A program made the position numbers and the translations under genes. The notes below the pieces were generated by a model. It did not search any database. It was not told the origin of the DNA and was given only the letters and a program-made list of their open reading frames with translations. A DNA stretch of 64,000 nt from Dactylorhiza incarnata (lineage: Eukaryota; Streptophyta; Magnoliopsida; Asparagales; Orchidaceae), in assembly GCA_033032865.1 (NCBI GenBank), contig JAWHQI010000099.1:753001-817000 (forward strand), in the 5' to 3' direction. Positions 40,015 through 51,120 of the stretch are shown one piece after another (within the stretch, counting starts at the first letter, position 1; every line of letters starts with the position of its first letter).

Positions 40015-40325
40015 TGTAACACCCCAATTGTCCAATCGTAGAAAGAAGAGTAATCTGAGTTCAGAGCTAACGCTGGCAGTAGGTGCTAATGCGGGCAATA
40101 GGGGTTGTCTAGACAAATCGTTGAGACGAGCTCTATACCGTCGAGATGCTATCGCTGGATGTAGCGGATGTCTAGACGAACCGCTGAGACGAGCTCTATA
40201 CCGTCGAGACGCTAGCACTGGCACTAGTGGTAGTGGTTGTCTAGACGAACCAGCGAACTTTATGCCGTCGAGACACTAGCGCTGGCGCTAGCGCGAGCGC
40301 AAATGGTAGCTGAACCGACGGAATG
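40015..40325 (+). repeat. LTR-start-like segment with 73-bp repeats
   Basis: Begins TGTAACACCCC and resembles 54706 onward. It contains about three units of roughly 73 bp with GTCTAGACGAACCGCTGAGA and ACCGTCGAGACGCTAGC, plus GCTAGCGCGAGCGC. It may be a truncated insertion within LTR Q; its right border was not found. Confidence 0.5.
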
Positions 40326-41461
40326 CGGCCGGGATCAGTTTTAGTAGAGTAAATCATGGCCAAGGGAGGCCAAAGGCCTTCCCAATTGATGAGGATTCAT
40401 TCCCTCTATCAATTAGGAGAAGTTTAAGAGATTTTCCAGCCCACACGGGGGCTGAATTTGGTGGTTTTTATTGGTGGCCGAAATTCACCATTAATGGTGC
40501 TAATAGTGGAATCCCAATCTTTGCCTTTTCCCCTCCCCAAATTGGCTCCTTAAAAAGCCTCGATGGGTCAATGGGAAGAGTTTCCCCCACTTTCCAGAAG
40601 AAGTCGAGCCCTCTAAACCCATATCGGCATGACACCGAAAGCTCCACGGCCAATAATGGCGGACCGACGATCAGCGCGGCTATAGGCCACCACTCAGGTC
40701 CTCCCTCTCTCTCTCTCTCAGTGGATAGATCTTAGATCAAATTAGGAGAGACATTGGTCTCAATTGAGCCCGATCCCACGAGAGAATATTCAAATTTTTA
40801 TGAAAAAAATGGTGTTCGGGTTTGTCGGAATCGGCCTCTCCGGTGGCCGTGCCGCCGCCCGACGATAGCCACCACCTCAACGGAGGTGGTGGCGGTGGCC
40901 GGCCGGGGAGGTGGCCGGCGGTAACTCTAGGAAATGCTACAAGAGGAATAAATTGGGGCTATTGGCTCATCGGGGAAGAAGCACTGATGTCGTCCGTTTT
41001 TCATCTGTACAAATACTGTTTCTTAACATAATAAGATATGTTGATTTATTCACCTTAGAATCCACTTTTTGATACTGCAAATTTATGAATTTAGAGGCCT
41101 TTTTAGGAAAAGTAGCCAGAGACAAAAGTTATAGACCTTTGTGTCTAGTTTAATTTAAAATTAATTTGAGCCAATTTGGCCCACTGGTTTGACCGCAGCG
41201 CTCATTTTGGTGCAAAGTGTCATAATGTTGACCGGAAATTAAAATGGGTTCCCCCACTAAACTATTCATCAATGCTAGTTATACTAACACCCTCATCATA
41301 TCCAAAAATGTGAATTTTTAGAGATGATTTTTCTATATTTTTTGTAAACATTTAATATTTCATGTACGAATTAGTTAGAGGGTCTATGGACCTCAAAACC
41401 CTCCAAAATTTTGATGGGTGATTCTAGGGGTCATCATGTGACCCTGTCAAAAATTTCAGCC

Positions 41462-43263
41462 TGTTGGAACCTTAGGTTTGATTTGAGTTAAGATCCACCT
41501 TTAGTATCTAAGTTTATATATCATAACTCAGATTGTATAACCTAGATTAAATATCTAATTAAGAAAGAAGGATGAAAAAGAAATATATTAATAGGCTAAA
41601 AAGAATAATATATATATATAATATAATAAGAAATATACAATAATATATCTAATATACAAAGAATATATATAAATAATATACTAAGAAAAATATATATATA
41701 TATATAAATATTGGTTGAGAAAATAAAGAGAAGAATTATATTATACATATTCTCTGCGAATGTCGAACGGCGCTCTGCGAATGTCGAACGACGCTCTGCG
41801 AATGTCGAACGGCGCTCTAAGAATTATATTATAACAGCGGTCGACGAACAACAATATAACAGCGGTCGACGAACAGAATTCTCAGATCAGCGGTCGACGA
41901 AAAGAGGAGATCAACGAACCTTCAGTGAGGTGCTCGACGAATTATTATAATACGTTCAGAAACAGTAAATCACATGTTCAGGTCGACGAAGCAAATGATG
42001 AGCTCGACGAACTTGGACCTCAGCTCGACGAATTTCTCACAACATTATTTTAATATATTTCAGCTCGTCTGAAATATTATATTATATTATATATGCTGTC
42101 AGATTTATTTATAAAGTAATATATATTATATATATATTGTTGATTTAACCTTATAGCGTGAAACATTAAATGTTATAGCCGTTGCAGCAGAAGCATTAAA
42201 TACTGTAGCCGTTGCAGCAAGCTAAACACGACAAGTTATCTTCTCGAGGATCTGGGAAATGAAAGAGATAATATATCATTCCTATTTGGTCGACAAGGAT
42301 TCAAATCAGCCCAGGAAAAGAGGACAACTTTTATATAGGACAGCAGGAGTCAACTTATTTGATAACAGATTATTATACAACACTTCTTCACGACAGATCA
42401 AATATATAGAAGAAGATCTATGGCAGAATACTTCTCTCCATAGATATAACATCAATATAAATATATATTGTTGTACAGATTTTATATAGACAGATTTACA
42501 TAGACAGAGAGAAATAGGAATATAGATAGAGTACACACAGATACAAAAAGAAGTAGATCTATTCTTGTATATCTTCTTTTTGCTAACATCTTCTTGCAGA
42601 TCACATCTATCCTGAGACACCAATCACAACCATTTGCTCAGGATCATCACTGCATAAGAAGGAAGGAGTGTTTAAACAGCCAAGAGAAGAGAACTCCAGA
42701 ACTGTCATCAACTTACATCAGACAGGGGGAGCTCTTCAACATCTTCATCAGGATCCATTCAACTTAAAATCAGGATCTTCAAGAGTCTTCTCATACAGAG
42801 AAGAACAACAAAATTTTCAATTTTTCCTTTTATTCCTTCCACCTCTTGTACATGGTTATAACTCCCTTCAAAAGTTAACTCCCGGTGACATGGCACCTTA
42901 GCAAAAACCTGCATCTTGGTTAGAGCACCTTATCAACTGCTCACCTGGTGTGTGGACACCTTATCAAAATCACCTTGGTGTGAGGGCACCTTATCAACAA
43001 CCTCCTAGTGGATTCCTACCAGTGGGTAGAAGAGTAGATGTACCCGGTTGAGGGGAACTACTATACATCTTGTGTAATCTGTGGATTGCTTGTTTGTTTT
43101 ATGTTTTTATTTTCCTGTGCTGTGTTTATTTATATGCACTTCTAATGTTTGTGTTTATTACTCAGCAAACTTATATATATAAATAGATATATCACTTACT
43201 TTGAAATAAAAAATTAAGCAAGATCTTTTAATAAGATAAATAAGAACTAAACCTCCACTTTCA
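41462..43263 (+). repeat. 5' LTR of the non-autonomous Copia
   Basis: Contains an AT-rich region (41580-41740), a triplicated GCGAATGTCGAACG block (about 41755-41820), a TCGACGAA cluster to 42030, a TATA-like TTATATAGGA (about 42331-42340) and a leader ending at 43263. Confidence 0.92.
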
Positions 43264-43280
43264 ATTGGTATCAGAGGGTG
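43264..43280 (+). other. Primer binding site of the non-autonomous Copia
   Basis: ATTGGTATCAGAGGGTG follows the 5' LTR directly; TGGTATCAGAG matches the initiator tRNA-Met complement. Confidence 0.88.
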
Positions 43281-43361
43281 TTAATTTTTCACACAGGCTA
43301 ACACCTGAAATCACAAAGATCACCTTAGTTCTTATTTTGTTTTTAAAAAAAGTTTTTCCAA

Positions 43362-44231
43362 ATGGCACTAGCAGATTTTCTATTTTCAGATCCACCTTTA
43401 TGTAATTTGGATAGTTTTGATTTATGGCAAATTAGAATTAAGTTATATATGAATGTCATAGATGAAAGTATTTACAAATCTGTTTTGACAGGAATTTCAT
43501 CTTCAATCTCTTCATCTGATGATCAAGAAAAGTTGATCAGTGCTGATGCCATAGCCATGGAGATATTGGCTAAATCAATGTCTGATGACATTCTTCAAAA
43601 AGTGGCTGATTGCACTTCAGCAAGGAGCATCTGGAACTCCCTCTCTAGGATGGTAAATGAACCATCTTCTTCCTCTTCCACTAACATCATTTTTGATGCA
43701 GAACCATCAGTTACTCTAACTGAAGAAGAAGACAAGGAAGAACAAAAAGCTAGAAACTTTTGCATGATGGCAATTTATGGCTCAAACTACATATCAGATG
43801 TTGAATCTGAAGCAAAAATGGTAACTAAGGTAAAAGAGGTATCTTCAAACTTTATTTTTACCTCTGATACTTTTAGATCTGTTTTCACTTCTTCATGCAC
43901 AGATTTAATAAAATCTGATTTTAAATCTGTTTTCAATTCTTTATGTACAGATTTAATAACATCTGAAAATTACAAATCTGAAGATAAAATCAGAAAAGAG
44001 TTAACAAAAATAATTAATTTAACTCCTTTCAAAATTTCTGTAGAACAAACTATCTGTTTAAAAAACAAGATATTTAAAGCTGATTACTTTAAACAAACTT
44101 TTAAAGAAAAAGAAATTTCTTATGTTCAGCAAAATAAAAATAAACTTTCAAATTTGTACTTTAATGAAATAAAAAAGCCAAAATATTTATCTATAAGGCA
44201 AATTTTTAAAACTTTTAATATTTTTACTTAA
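43362..44231 (+). CDS. Gag-like protein of the non-autonomous Copia
   Basis: 289 codons. The first half resembles the UBN2-type Copia gag (DLWQIRIKLYMNVIDESIYK, AIAMEILAKSMSDDILQKVADCTSARSIWNSL), followed by an acidic stretch and an ARNFCMMA motif. The second half is low-complexity, rich in K, F, S and N, with a doubled FRSVFTSSCTDLIKSDFKS / FKSVFNSLCTDLITS. There is no zinc knuckle. It may provide a particle protein for an element whose enzymes come from relatives, or be a decaying remnant. Confidence 0.7.
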   Translation: MALADFLFSDPPLCNLDSFDLWQIRIKLYMNVIDESIYKSVLTGISSSISSSDDQEKLISADAIAMEILAKSMSDDILQKVADCTSARSIWNSLSRMVNEPSSSSSTNIIFDAEPSVTLTEEEDKEEQKARNFCMMAIYGSNYISDVESEAKMVTKVKEVSSNFIFTSDTFRSVFTSSCTDLIKSDFKSVFNSLCTDLITSENYKSEDKIRKELTKIINLTPFKISVEQTICLKNKIFKADYFKQTFKEKEISYVQQNKNKLSNLYFNEIKKPKYLSIRQIFKTFNIFT

Positions 44232-44611
44232 ATTAAATTAAACATCAGTTTTAATGATTCTTTGGAATTTTTCTATTTTAAAAGCAATGTCAGATAACTT
44301 CACTCTCTTACAGATTTTTTTCTCCAAAATCAGTTTGAGCATTCTACTCAAGTAGCATAGATCAGAAATGATCAGAGCTCTGAGTGTGAGTCTCTTCTGA
44401 TTAAGGGGATTCTATAGAAAGAAGCTATCAGACTTTGTCTTTTTGATTTTTAAATTCCTAGAATCTAATAAACAGCTAGTAATTCACATATTAAAAATCC
44501 TATTTAAATCAAAATTTAGGAAATCAGAATTGCTTAGTTTTTCAAAAGAAAAATAAACAATCTCTAACCCTTATGAGATCAAAACTTTTTATGCTTAGGA
44601 ATCCTAAACCA

Positions 44612-44678
44612 AATAGGGGGAGATTGTTAGAACCTAGTCGTAATTTAGATTAGGATCCCAACTCAAATAGGGGGAGAT
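44612..44678 (+). other. Duplicated polypurine-tract/LTR-start junction
   Basis: AAATAGGGGGAGATTGTT occurs twice, at about 44612 and 44664, each followed by AGAACCTAG or GGAACCTTAG. The second is the active junction with the 3' LTR at 44679; the first looks like a partial copy of the same junction. Confidence 0.8.
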
Positions 44679-46497
44679 TGTTGGAACCTTAGGTTTGATT
44701 TGAGTTAAGATCCACCTTTAGTATCTAAGTTTATATATCATAACTCAGATTGTATAACCTAGATTAAATATCTAATTAAGAAAGAAGGCTGAAAAAGAAA
44801 TATATTAATAGGCTGAAAAGAATAATATATATATATATATATAATATAATAAGAAATATACAATAATATATAATATACAAAGGATATATATATAAATAAT
44901 ATACTAAGAAAAATATATATATATAAATATTGGCTGAGAAAATAAAGAGAAGAATTATATTATACATATTCTCTGCGAATAACGAACGGCGCTCTGCGAA
45001 TGTCGAACAACGCTCTGCGAATGTCGAACGACGCTCTAAGAATTATATTATAACAACGGTCGACGAACAACAATATAACAGCGGTCGACGAACAAAATTC
45101 TCAGATCAGCGGTCGACGAAAAGAGGAGATCGACGAACCTTCAGTGAGGCGCTCGACGAATTATTATAATATGTTCAGAAACAGTAAATCACATGTTCAG
45201 GTCGACGAAGCAAATGATGAGCTCGACGAACTTGGACCTCAGCTCGACGAATTTCTCACAACATTATTTTAATATCTTTCAGCTCGTCTGAAATATTATA
45301 TTATATTATATTATATATGCTGTCAGATTTATTTATAGAGTAATATTTATTATTTCTATATATATATATTGTTGATTTAACCTTACAGCGTGAAACATTA
45401 AATGTTATAGCCGTTGCAGCAGAAGCATTAAATACTGTAGCCGTTGCAGCAAGCTAAACACGACAAGTTATCTTCTCGAGGATCTGAGAAATGAAAGAGA
45501 TAATATATCCTTCCTCTTTGGTCGGCAATGATCCAAATCAGCCCAGGAAAAGAGGACAACTTCTATATAGGACAGCAGGAGTCAACTTATTAGATAATAG
45601 ATTATTATACAGCACTTCTTCACGACAGATCAAATATATATAAGAAGATCTACAGCAGAATACTTCTCTCCATAGATATAACATCAATATAAATATATAT
45701 TGCTGTACAGATTTTATATAGACAGATTTACATAGACAGAGAGAAATAGGAATATAGATAGAGTACACACAGATACAAAAAGAAGCAGATCTATTCTTGT
45801 ATATCTTCTTTTTGCTAACATCTTCTTGCAGATCACATATATCCTGAGACACCAATCACAACCATTTGCTCAGGATCATCACTGCATAAGAAGGAAGGAG
45901 TGTTTATACAGTCAAGAGAAGAGAACTCCAGAACTGTCATCAACTTACATCAGACAGGGGGAGCTCTTCAACATCTTCATCAGGATCCATTCAACTTAAA
46001 ATCAAGATCTTCAAGAGTCTTCTCATATAGAGAAGAACAACAAAACTTTCTGTTTTTCCTTTTATTCCTTCCACCTCTTGTACAGGGTTATAACTCCCTT
46101 CAGAAGTTAACTCCCGGTGACAGGGAACCTTAGCAAAAACCTGCATCTTGGTTAGAGCACCTTATCAACAGCTCACCTGGTGTGTGGCACCTTATCAAAA
46201 TCACCTTGGTGTGAGGGCACCTTATCAACAACCTCCTAGTGGATTCCTACCAGTGGGTAGAAGAGTAGATGTACCCAGTTGAGGGGAACTACTATACATC
46301 TTGTGTCATCTGTGGATTGCTTGTTTGTTTTATGTTTTATTTTCCCGTGCTGTGTTTATTTATATGCACTTCTAGTGTTTGTGTTTATTACTCAGCAAAC
46401 TTATATATATATATAAATAGATATATCACTTACTTTGAAATAAAAAATTAAGCAAGATCTTTTAATAAGATAAATAAGAACTAAACCTCCACTTTCA
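44679..46497 (+). repeat. 3' LTR of the non-autonomous Copia
   Basis: Mate of 41462-43263, with the same GCGAATGTCGAACG and TCGACGAA clusters (44985-45260). Followed by CAGCC. Confidence 0.92.
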
Positions 46498-46502
46498 CAG
46501 CC

Positions 46503-47547
46503 CCTTTGGAGTTGATTTGACTAGGTATTCTAGTGTTTCAAAATTGGTCAACTAAGGGAAAAATTAGGTCAATATACCCAAAGTGCTCTTGATGGTTTGA
46601 GTGGTTAACCCTCATCCAAAAGTGATGAAACCTTGTCCATTGATTTAGTTTCACATAAAACACCCCCACAAGTGGTTTTTGGTGGTTTGGGGTGGATGTG
46701 CCCTAGAACCCTAATTCAACTCTAGGGTTGTATATTGAACCTATTGAAGGACATAGGGTCATATGTCATCGTTTTGACTTGGAATTTGGTAGAGAGGTTC
46801 CTAGGGTGGTATTATGCCCTGGGTAATTTACCTGGAATTTTTAGGCACATTTATCCCCTCTGAATTAATTAAAAACCAATTAAGGCACTTCCTTATAAGA
46901 AGGATTTACATGTTTATTTAACCTTGGATGTTCATGAAACTTTGGAAGTGAGCTTGTATTATTGATATTGTTCTTTGAAAAGTTTATTGTGAATTTTAGA
47001 TTGATCTATATAGTACTTTTTTTACAAGTCCATTATTTGACCTATTTATAAGGGGAATTAATTAAGTGTTTAATATTCACTGGAAAATCATGAAACTTGG
47101 TCAGAGGACTTTTTAGGGCAAGTATATGATCTGTTAATTTTAGTTTAATTTTTGGAGGAATTTATATATGATTCCTTCACAAAGTGCCCTAGGATTTGTT
47201 CATTTAAATAAAGGATTTATACGGTCAAATAAATTTGGAAAATTATGGAACTCAAGAAGTGATCTTTTCTGATCACCATAGACACCTGTAAATTTTCTTA
47301 TAATTTTTGAATGAGTATTTGTGGTACTTCCTTTGTTAATCCTTGATTTTGATAAATTAGTCAATATTTTATTTGGAGGTCAAAACCTTTCTGGAAATTT
47401 ATGAACTTCATATGTGGCTGTTATTTTGATGATATATAGTTGTACAAATTTTAGTAAGGTCATAGCTTATCAGAAAATCATACTTGGTGTTCAAAGTCTT
47501 AGGTTCCCTGATTTTGAGGAAATTATAATAAATGCCAAATATATTAG
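46503..47547 (-). mobile_element. Segment of LTR Q between two insertions
   Basis: AT-rich, no gene. The reverse complement of about 47,400-47,500 resembles 52,550-52,620 of LTR P, consistent with LTR Q being a minus-oriented relative. Confidence 0.55.
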
Positions 47548-47552
47548 GAAAA

Positions 47553-49224
47553 TGAAAGTGCACAGTGTGCCTCTGAGATTCCTCTGGAGGGGGGGGGGGG
47601 GGGTGAATAGAGTTTTAAAGTATTTCTATCCTAACTGTGTTTGACAATAAATTACTCTAAGGAGTTATGCTTAACAATCCAGGCAGAATAAAGAATGCAC
47701 GAAATAAAGTGCAGAATAAAAGACTACACAGCACAGAAAATCACAGCACAGACACGATGAATTTTATAGAGGTTCCCCAAAATGTGGGTAGTCCTCTCTT
47801 CTACCACCTGGTAGGAATGAACCACTATGCCTGAGTCTTTTGACCAGGAGACTCTTAGAACCAATGATCTTTTGATAAGGAGATCATGAACAACCAGATC
47901 TTTTGATAAGGAGATCTTGAACCACCAGATCTTTTGATAAGGAGATCTTGAACCACTGAATCCTTTGAAGAGGGATTAATAAAACTTTTTTACAGAATGA
48001 GAAAGAAGAAGAGAGAAGGTTGAAGGAATTCTGTTCTCAGAATTCTTGAAGATGGCTATATGAAGATCAGCATATGAGTTGTTCCAAAGGATCTGCTCTT
48101 AATTAGTTCCGGCTTTTGATAGTGATGATTTGCAGAAGCTTTGTATTGTCAGATCCTTTCTTCTTCTTCAGACTATGATCTGGCTGCTATGAGATTGTGA
48201 TGAAGAGCAGCTTTCAGATCCTCTGTTCTATTTTATGAAGAACAGTAGAGCCTTCCTTTCCTTTTTGTTTTCTCTGTTAGAGTTCCTGAGAGAGGGAGAA
48301 GAGGAAACCCTAGAAAAATGAAGGAGATGGCTGATAGTGATGAATGCCTTCTCTGCCTCTGTCTCCTTGTCTCATTTTATCCTTGTTCAAATTCAAAAAT
48401 ACTTTCCCTTTCTGATATGCCTTGATAAGGTAATCTGCTTATCACTTTCTCTTTCTTTCCTCTTTAATTCTCGGCCCGTCCACCTTGAAAGAATATGTTT
48501 CCAAGAAACCTTTTTGTCTTCATCTTTAATGCTTCTTTCCATTTCAGGCAATTACTGAGCCGTTAGGGAACGGTCTTGAAGGATGTGGGCCATGAAAGGA
48601 GAATCAGGAAGACAGCTGAAAAGATATACTTTATAGACCGTATTCGACGTAACGTCGAATTCATTTCTTCTCTTATCGATGTAGCTTTAAGTTCGTCTAG
48701 GAGCTGCTTCGATTTCATCTATGCTTTGACTGAACTCTGCTACTCGACGTTGCGTCGATATCTTATCGACGTGTATGTCGTGTTGATCTGCCTGTCTTTG
48801 AGCTTCATCTTCTGCGTCGAGATGAAGTCGACTTTAGATGGCTTCGACAGATAACATTTTCTATGTCGAGTTGAAGTAGAAGCTGCGTCGACTACTCCAG
48901 TTACTCCGACAAGTCCCTGACCTCTATGTTGACATCTATTCGACGTTATGTCGACTTGAGTTACTTCGATAGAGGGTTTGAACCACTTGGACTTCTAGTC
49001 AGAGCTGCATCGATATGGACTCGATGTTGCGTTGAATTCCATTCGACGCAAATGTTAACTTAGCCCAATTTTGCTTCCCTTGATCTGATCCTGGCACCCT
49101 ATGTTGAGTGTGACATCTAATGACCAGATTACCCTTACTATACACTGGGTAATTCAAATCCTAGTAGATAAAATCACTTTTAAGTAATTTGTTAAGTTAA
49201 ATCAAAAAGGGGTTTTTCCCAACA
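47553..49224 (-). mobile_element. Solo Copia LTR with TSD GAAAA
   Basis: 1,672 bp flanked by GAAAA (47548-47552 and 49225-49229). On the minus strand it starts TGTTGGGAAAAACCCC and ends CACTTTCA, homologous throughout to the LTR at 28524-36157. No internal region or second LTR is present, so it is the product of LTR-LTR recombination. It has G17 near its end (47588-47604), AGATCTTTTGATAAGGAGA-type repeats at 47870-47945, and the CGACG cluster at 48640-49045. Confidence 0.9.
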
Positions 49225-51120
49225 GAAAATTATAAATTTCTGGAGATAGTCTTAAGATGTCATAACACCCTCCCAATAATAATCTTGGGTCATTTGGATG
49301 AGCATTTGGAGTCTTTCTCTTTTTGTTCATCATGTTGTCCAAGTGGTCTGCATATAGTGAAAATACTGAATTAAGATAAGCATGTAGGTCTTACATGGGA
49401 AGTTAAAGAATTTGGTGCACCCAGACTGATTGGGATTGGAAGGGGTCACCAAAAGAGGGTATGAGTGAGATGTCTGGTTGACTAGGAGGCAAGAGTGTGT
49501 TTGGGATCATCGAGGGGTTGTCTTTCCCTTGGAGTGGAGTAAAACACACTTAGTGTTAGTACGTGTAACATTACTAGTGGTCAGGTCAAGGGTAGACACC
49601 AATAAGAATAAGTGCCTTGGAAAGGGAGCTTTGGGGTTCAGCCCATCATAGCTCCTAGTACCGTTGCAAGCCCATTACAGAGTAGTCCTCGGGAAGTCCA
49701 TGGTTAAAACAAAACTGTAGGAATAAATTGTTATGCAAGTTTAACTTAATAATACACTCACCCACATCCCGTTCTCGCGGGTGGTTTGTTGGTTTGATCT
49801 TGCGAGCAGTAGGCTCGGTGGATGTAGGTACATAAGGGTTAGTCCGGCGAGTCGGTGACTTGGAAGGTTTTTAAGGTGGGCAGGTTAGCCCGAGGAGCCT
49901 ATGGCTCGGAGATATATAGAAATCATATGTGCAAGTGCATGAAGGTGGTGGGTCTTTAGTATTGGACGGTCGTTCAAACCGACGTCGATACTTTGACTCG
50001 GCAAGTGTGGTTTTCACTTAGCCAAGGAAAAGTCTGGTGGACCAGCCAGTAAGAGTACGCAGGCGCTCCACGGTTGTATTCTTCGCATTGAGGCGTACGA
50101 AAGGTCTAGGTTAGGTAGTGCAAATACCAACCAATAGGTGGGTGAGGCCCTACCCACCGCCTTCGTTTGCCACTACGAAGGTATCCTGGGAGTTTTGCTA
50201 GCTCCAAAAAGGGGAACTAAAGGTCTATGCGCATAGAGTCAGGTATGTGTGTTGCACTTGTGTGAACATAACATTAACCTGCATAACACTACATGTCATA
50301 GCATAAGCATTGCATTTCAACCCCTACCCCTATCGTATAAATTGGTATGCGACTTTTTATATGATAGGCTTTGGTAAACGACCCCTTGGTCTATAGGTTT
50401 GTATGGGCATTCCTATAAATCAAGGTTACTTTTCTTACTTACTTCACTTTACTTTGTCTGTAGTAGCTAGCTGTAGCTTGTACATTACTCAGTTATTATT
50501 CTTTACATGATCTTTACCTTGTTGAACTTACTACTATATATATACACACACCTGTGTAGTGGTAGATATTCCTGTAGCTAGGTCATGCCATCTGCTATGT
50601 TTTATACCCTTTGCTATCCTCCACTTCGTCCTTCCCATACGGTGCCTAGGAGCCACTAGGGGGTGGGATGGGGAAACGAGGCTTAGTATTTTTGACTAAT
50701 GGTCGGTGGACCATATCATTTTAGGGGATTGAGGAGATGCAGCACCACCAGAGGCCGGTGCAGATGGAGGCGGGCCAATCTAGCACAGGAGCACCAGTCT
50801 CAGGATCAGTGAGTGGTCATTAGTAGTTTTGCTTCCGCGAGAGATCTTGTAGTGAGGATATGATGTACTGGGCAGGAGCCCTTTCGATTACTACCTTTTT
50901 ATTCAGTTATTATCTATGAACATCTATCTTTATGATTTTATATATTATGTAATGTGGACTTGGACTTCTATTTGTTCACTTGTACTTTTCTTCTTCTGTG
51001 ATCGTTATTGCCGGCAGGATCATCATTTTGTAGTGGCGTCCTTCCCGAGTGTTGGTGTCACCGCAAAGCGGCAGTTTTGGGCATAAGACCCAGTTTTGTA
51101 GCAAAAAATGGGGTCTTGCA

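Larger units (their letters stand above)
41462..46497 (+). mobile_element. Non-autonomous Copia element (gag-like only)
   Basis: 5,036 bp flanked by CAGCC (41457-41461 and 46498-46502). LTRs at 41462-43263 (1,802 bp) and 44679-46497 (1,819 bp), TGTTGGAACC to CACTTTCA, are very similar. The internal region is only 1,415 bp: a primer binding site (TGGTATCAGAGG, about 43267), one gag-like ORF, and a polypurine tract AATAGGGGGAGAT. No protease, integrase or reverse transcriptase is present. The ends and several LTR blocks resemble the Copia LTRs at 28524 and 47553. Confidence 0.93.
39790..51120 (-). mobile_element. Minus-oriented long LTR (LTR Q) with nested insertions
   Basis: Flanked by GATTA (39785-39789 and 51121-51125). 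The right end read on the minus strand is TGCAAGACCCC and is homologous to the start of LTR P; the left end is the complement of GGGATGTTACA. Removing the Copia (41462-46497) and the solo LTR (47553-49224) leaves about 4.6 kb (3' part partly occupied by a TGTAACACCCC segment at 40015). No internal domains are visible, so it is probably a solo LTR of a long-LTR gypsy family (Tekay-like termini). The GC-rich segment at 40830-40930 matches P at 54590-54690, with a shared CACCACCTCCG-TGAGGT. Confidence 0.7.

Noticed and set aside
40822..41031. Possible captured host gene fragment in LTR Q
   Set aside because: The GC-rich segment matches the equivalent part of LTR P at about 54590-54690, so it belongs to the LTR family.
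41711..41950. 79-codon frames in both Copia LTRs
   Set aside because: They lie in U3 upstream of the TATA-like box and translate the GTCGAACG repeats.
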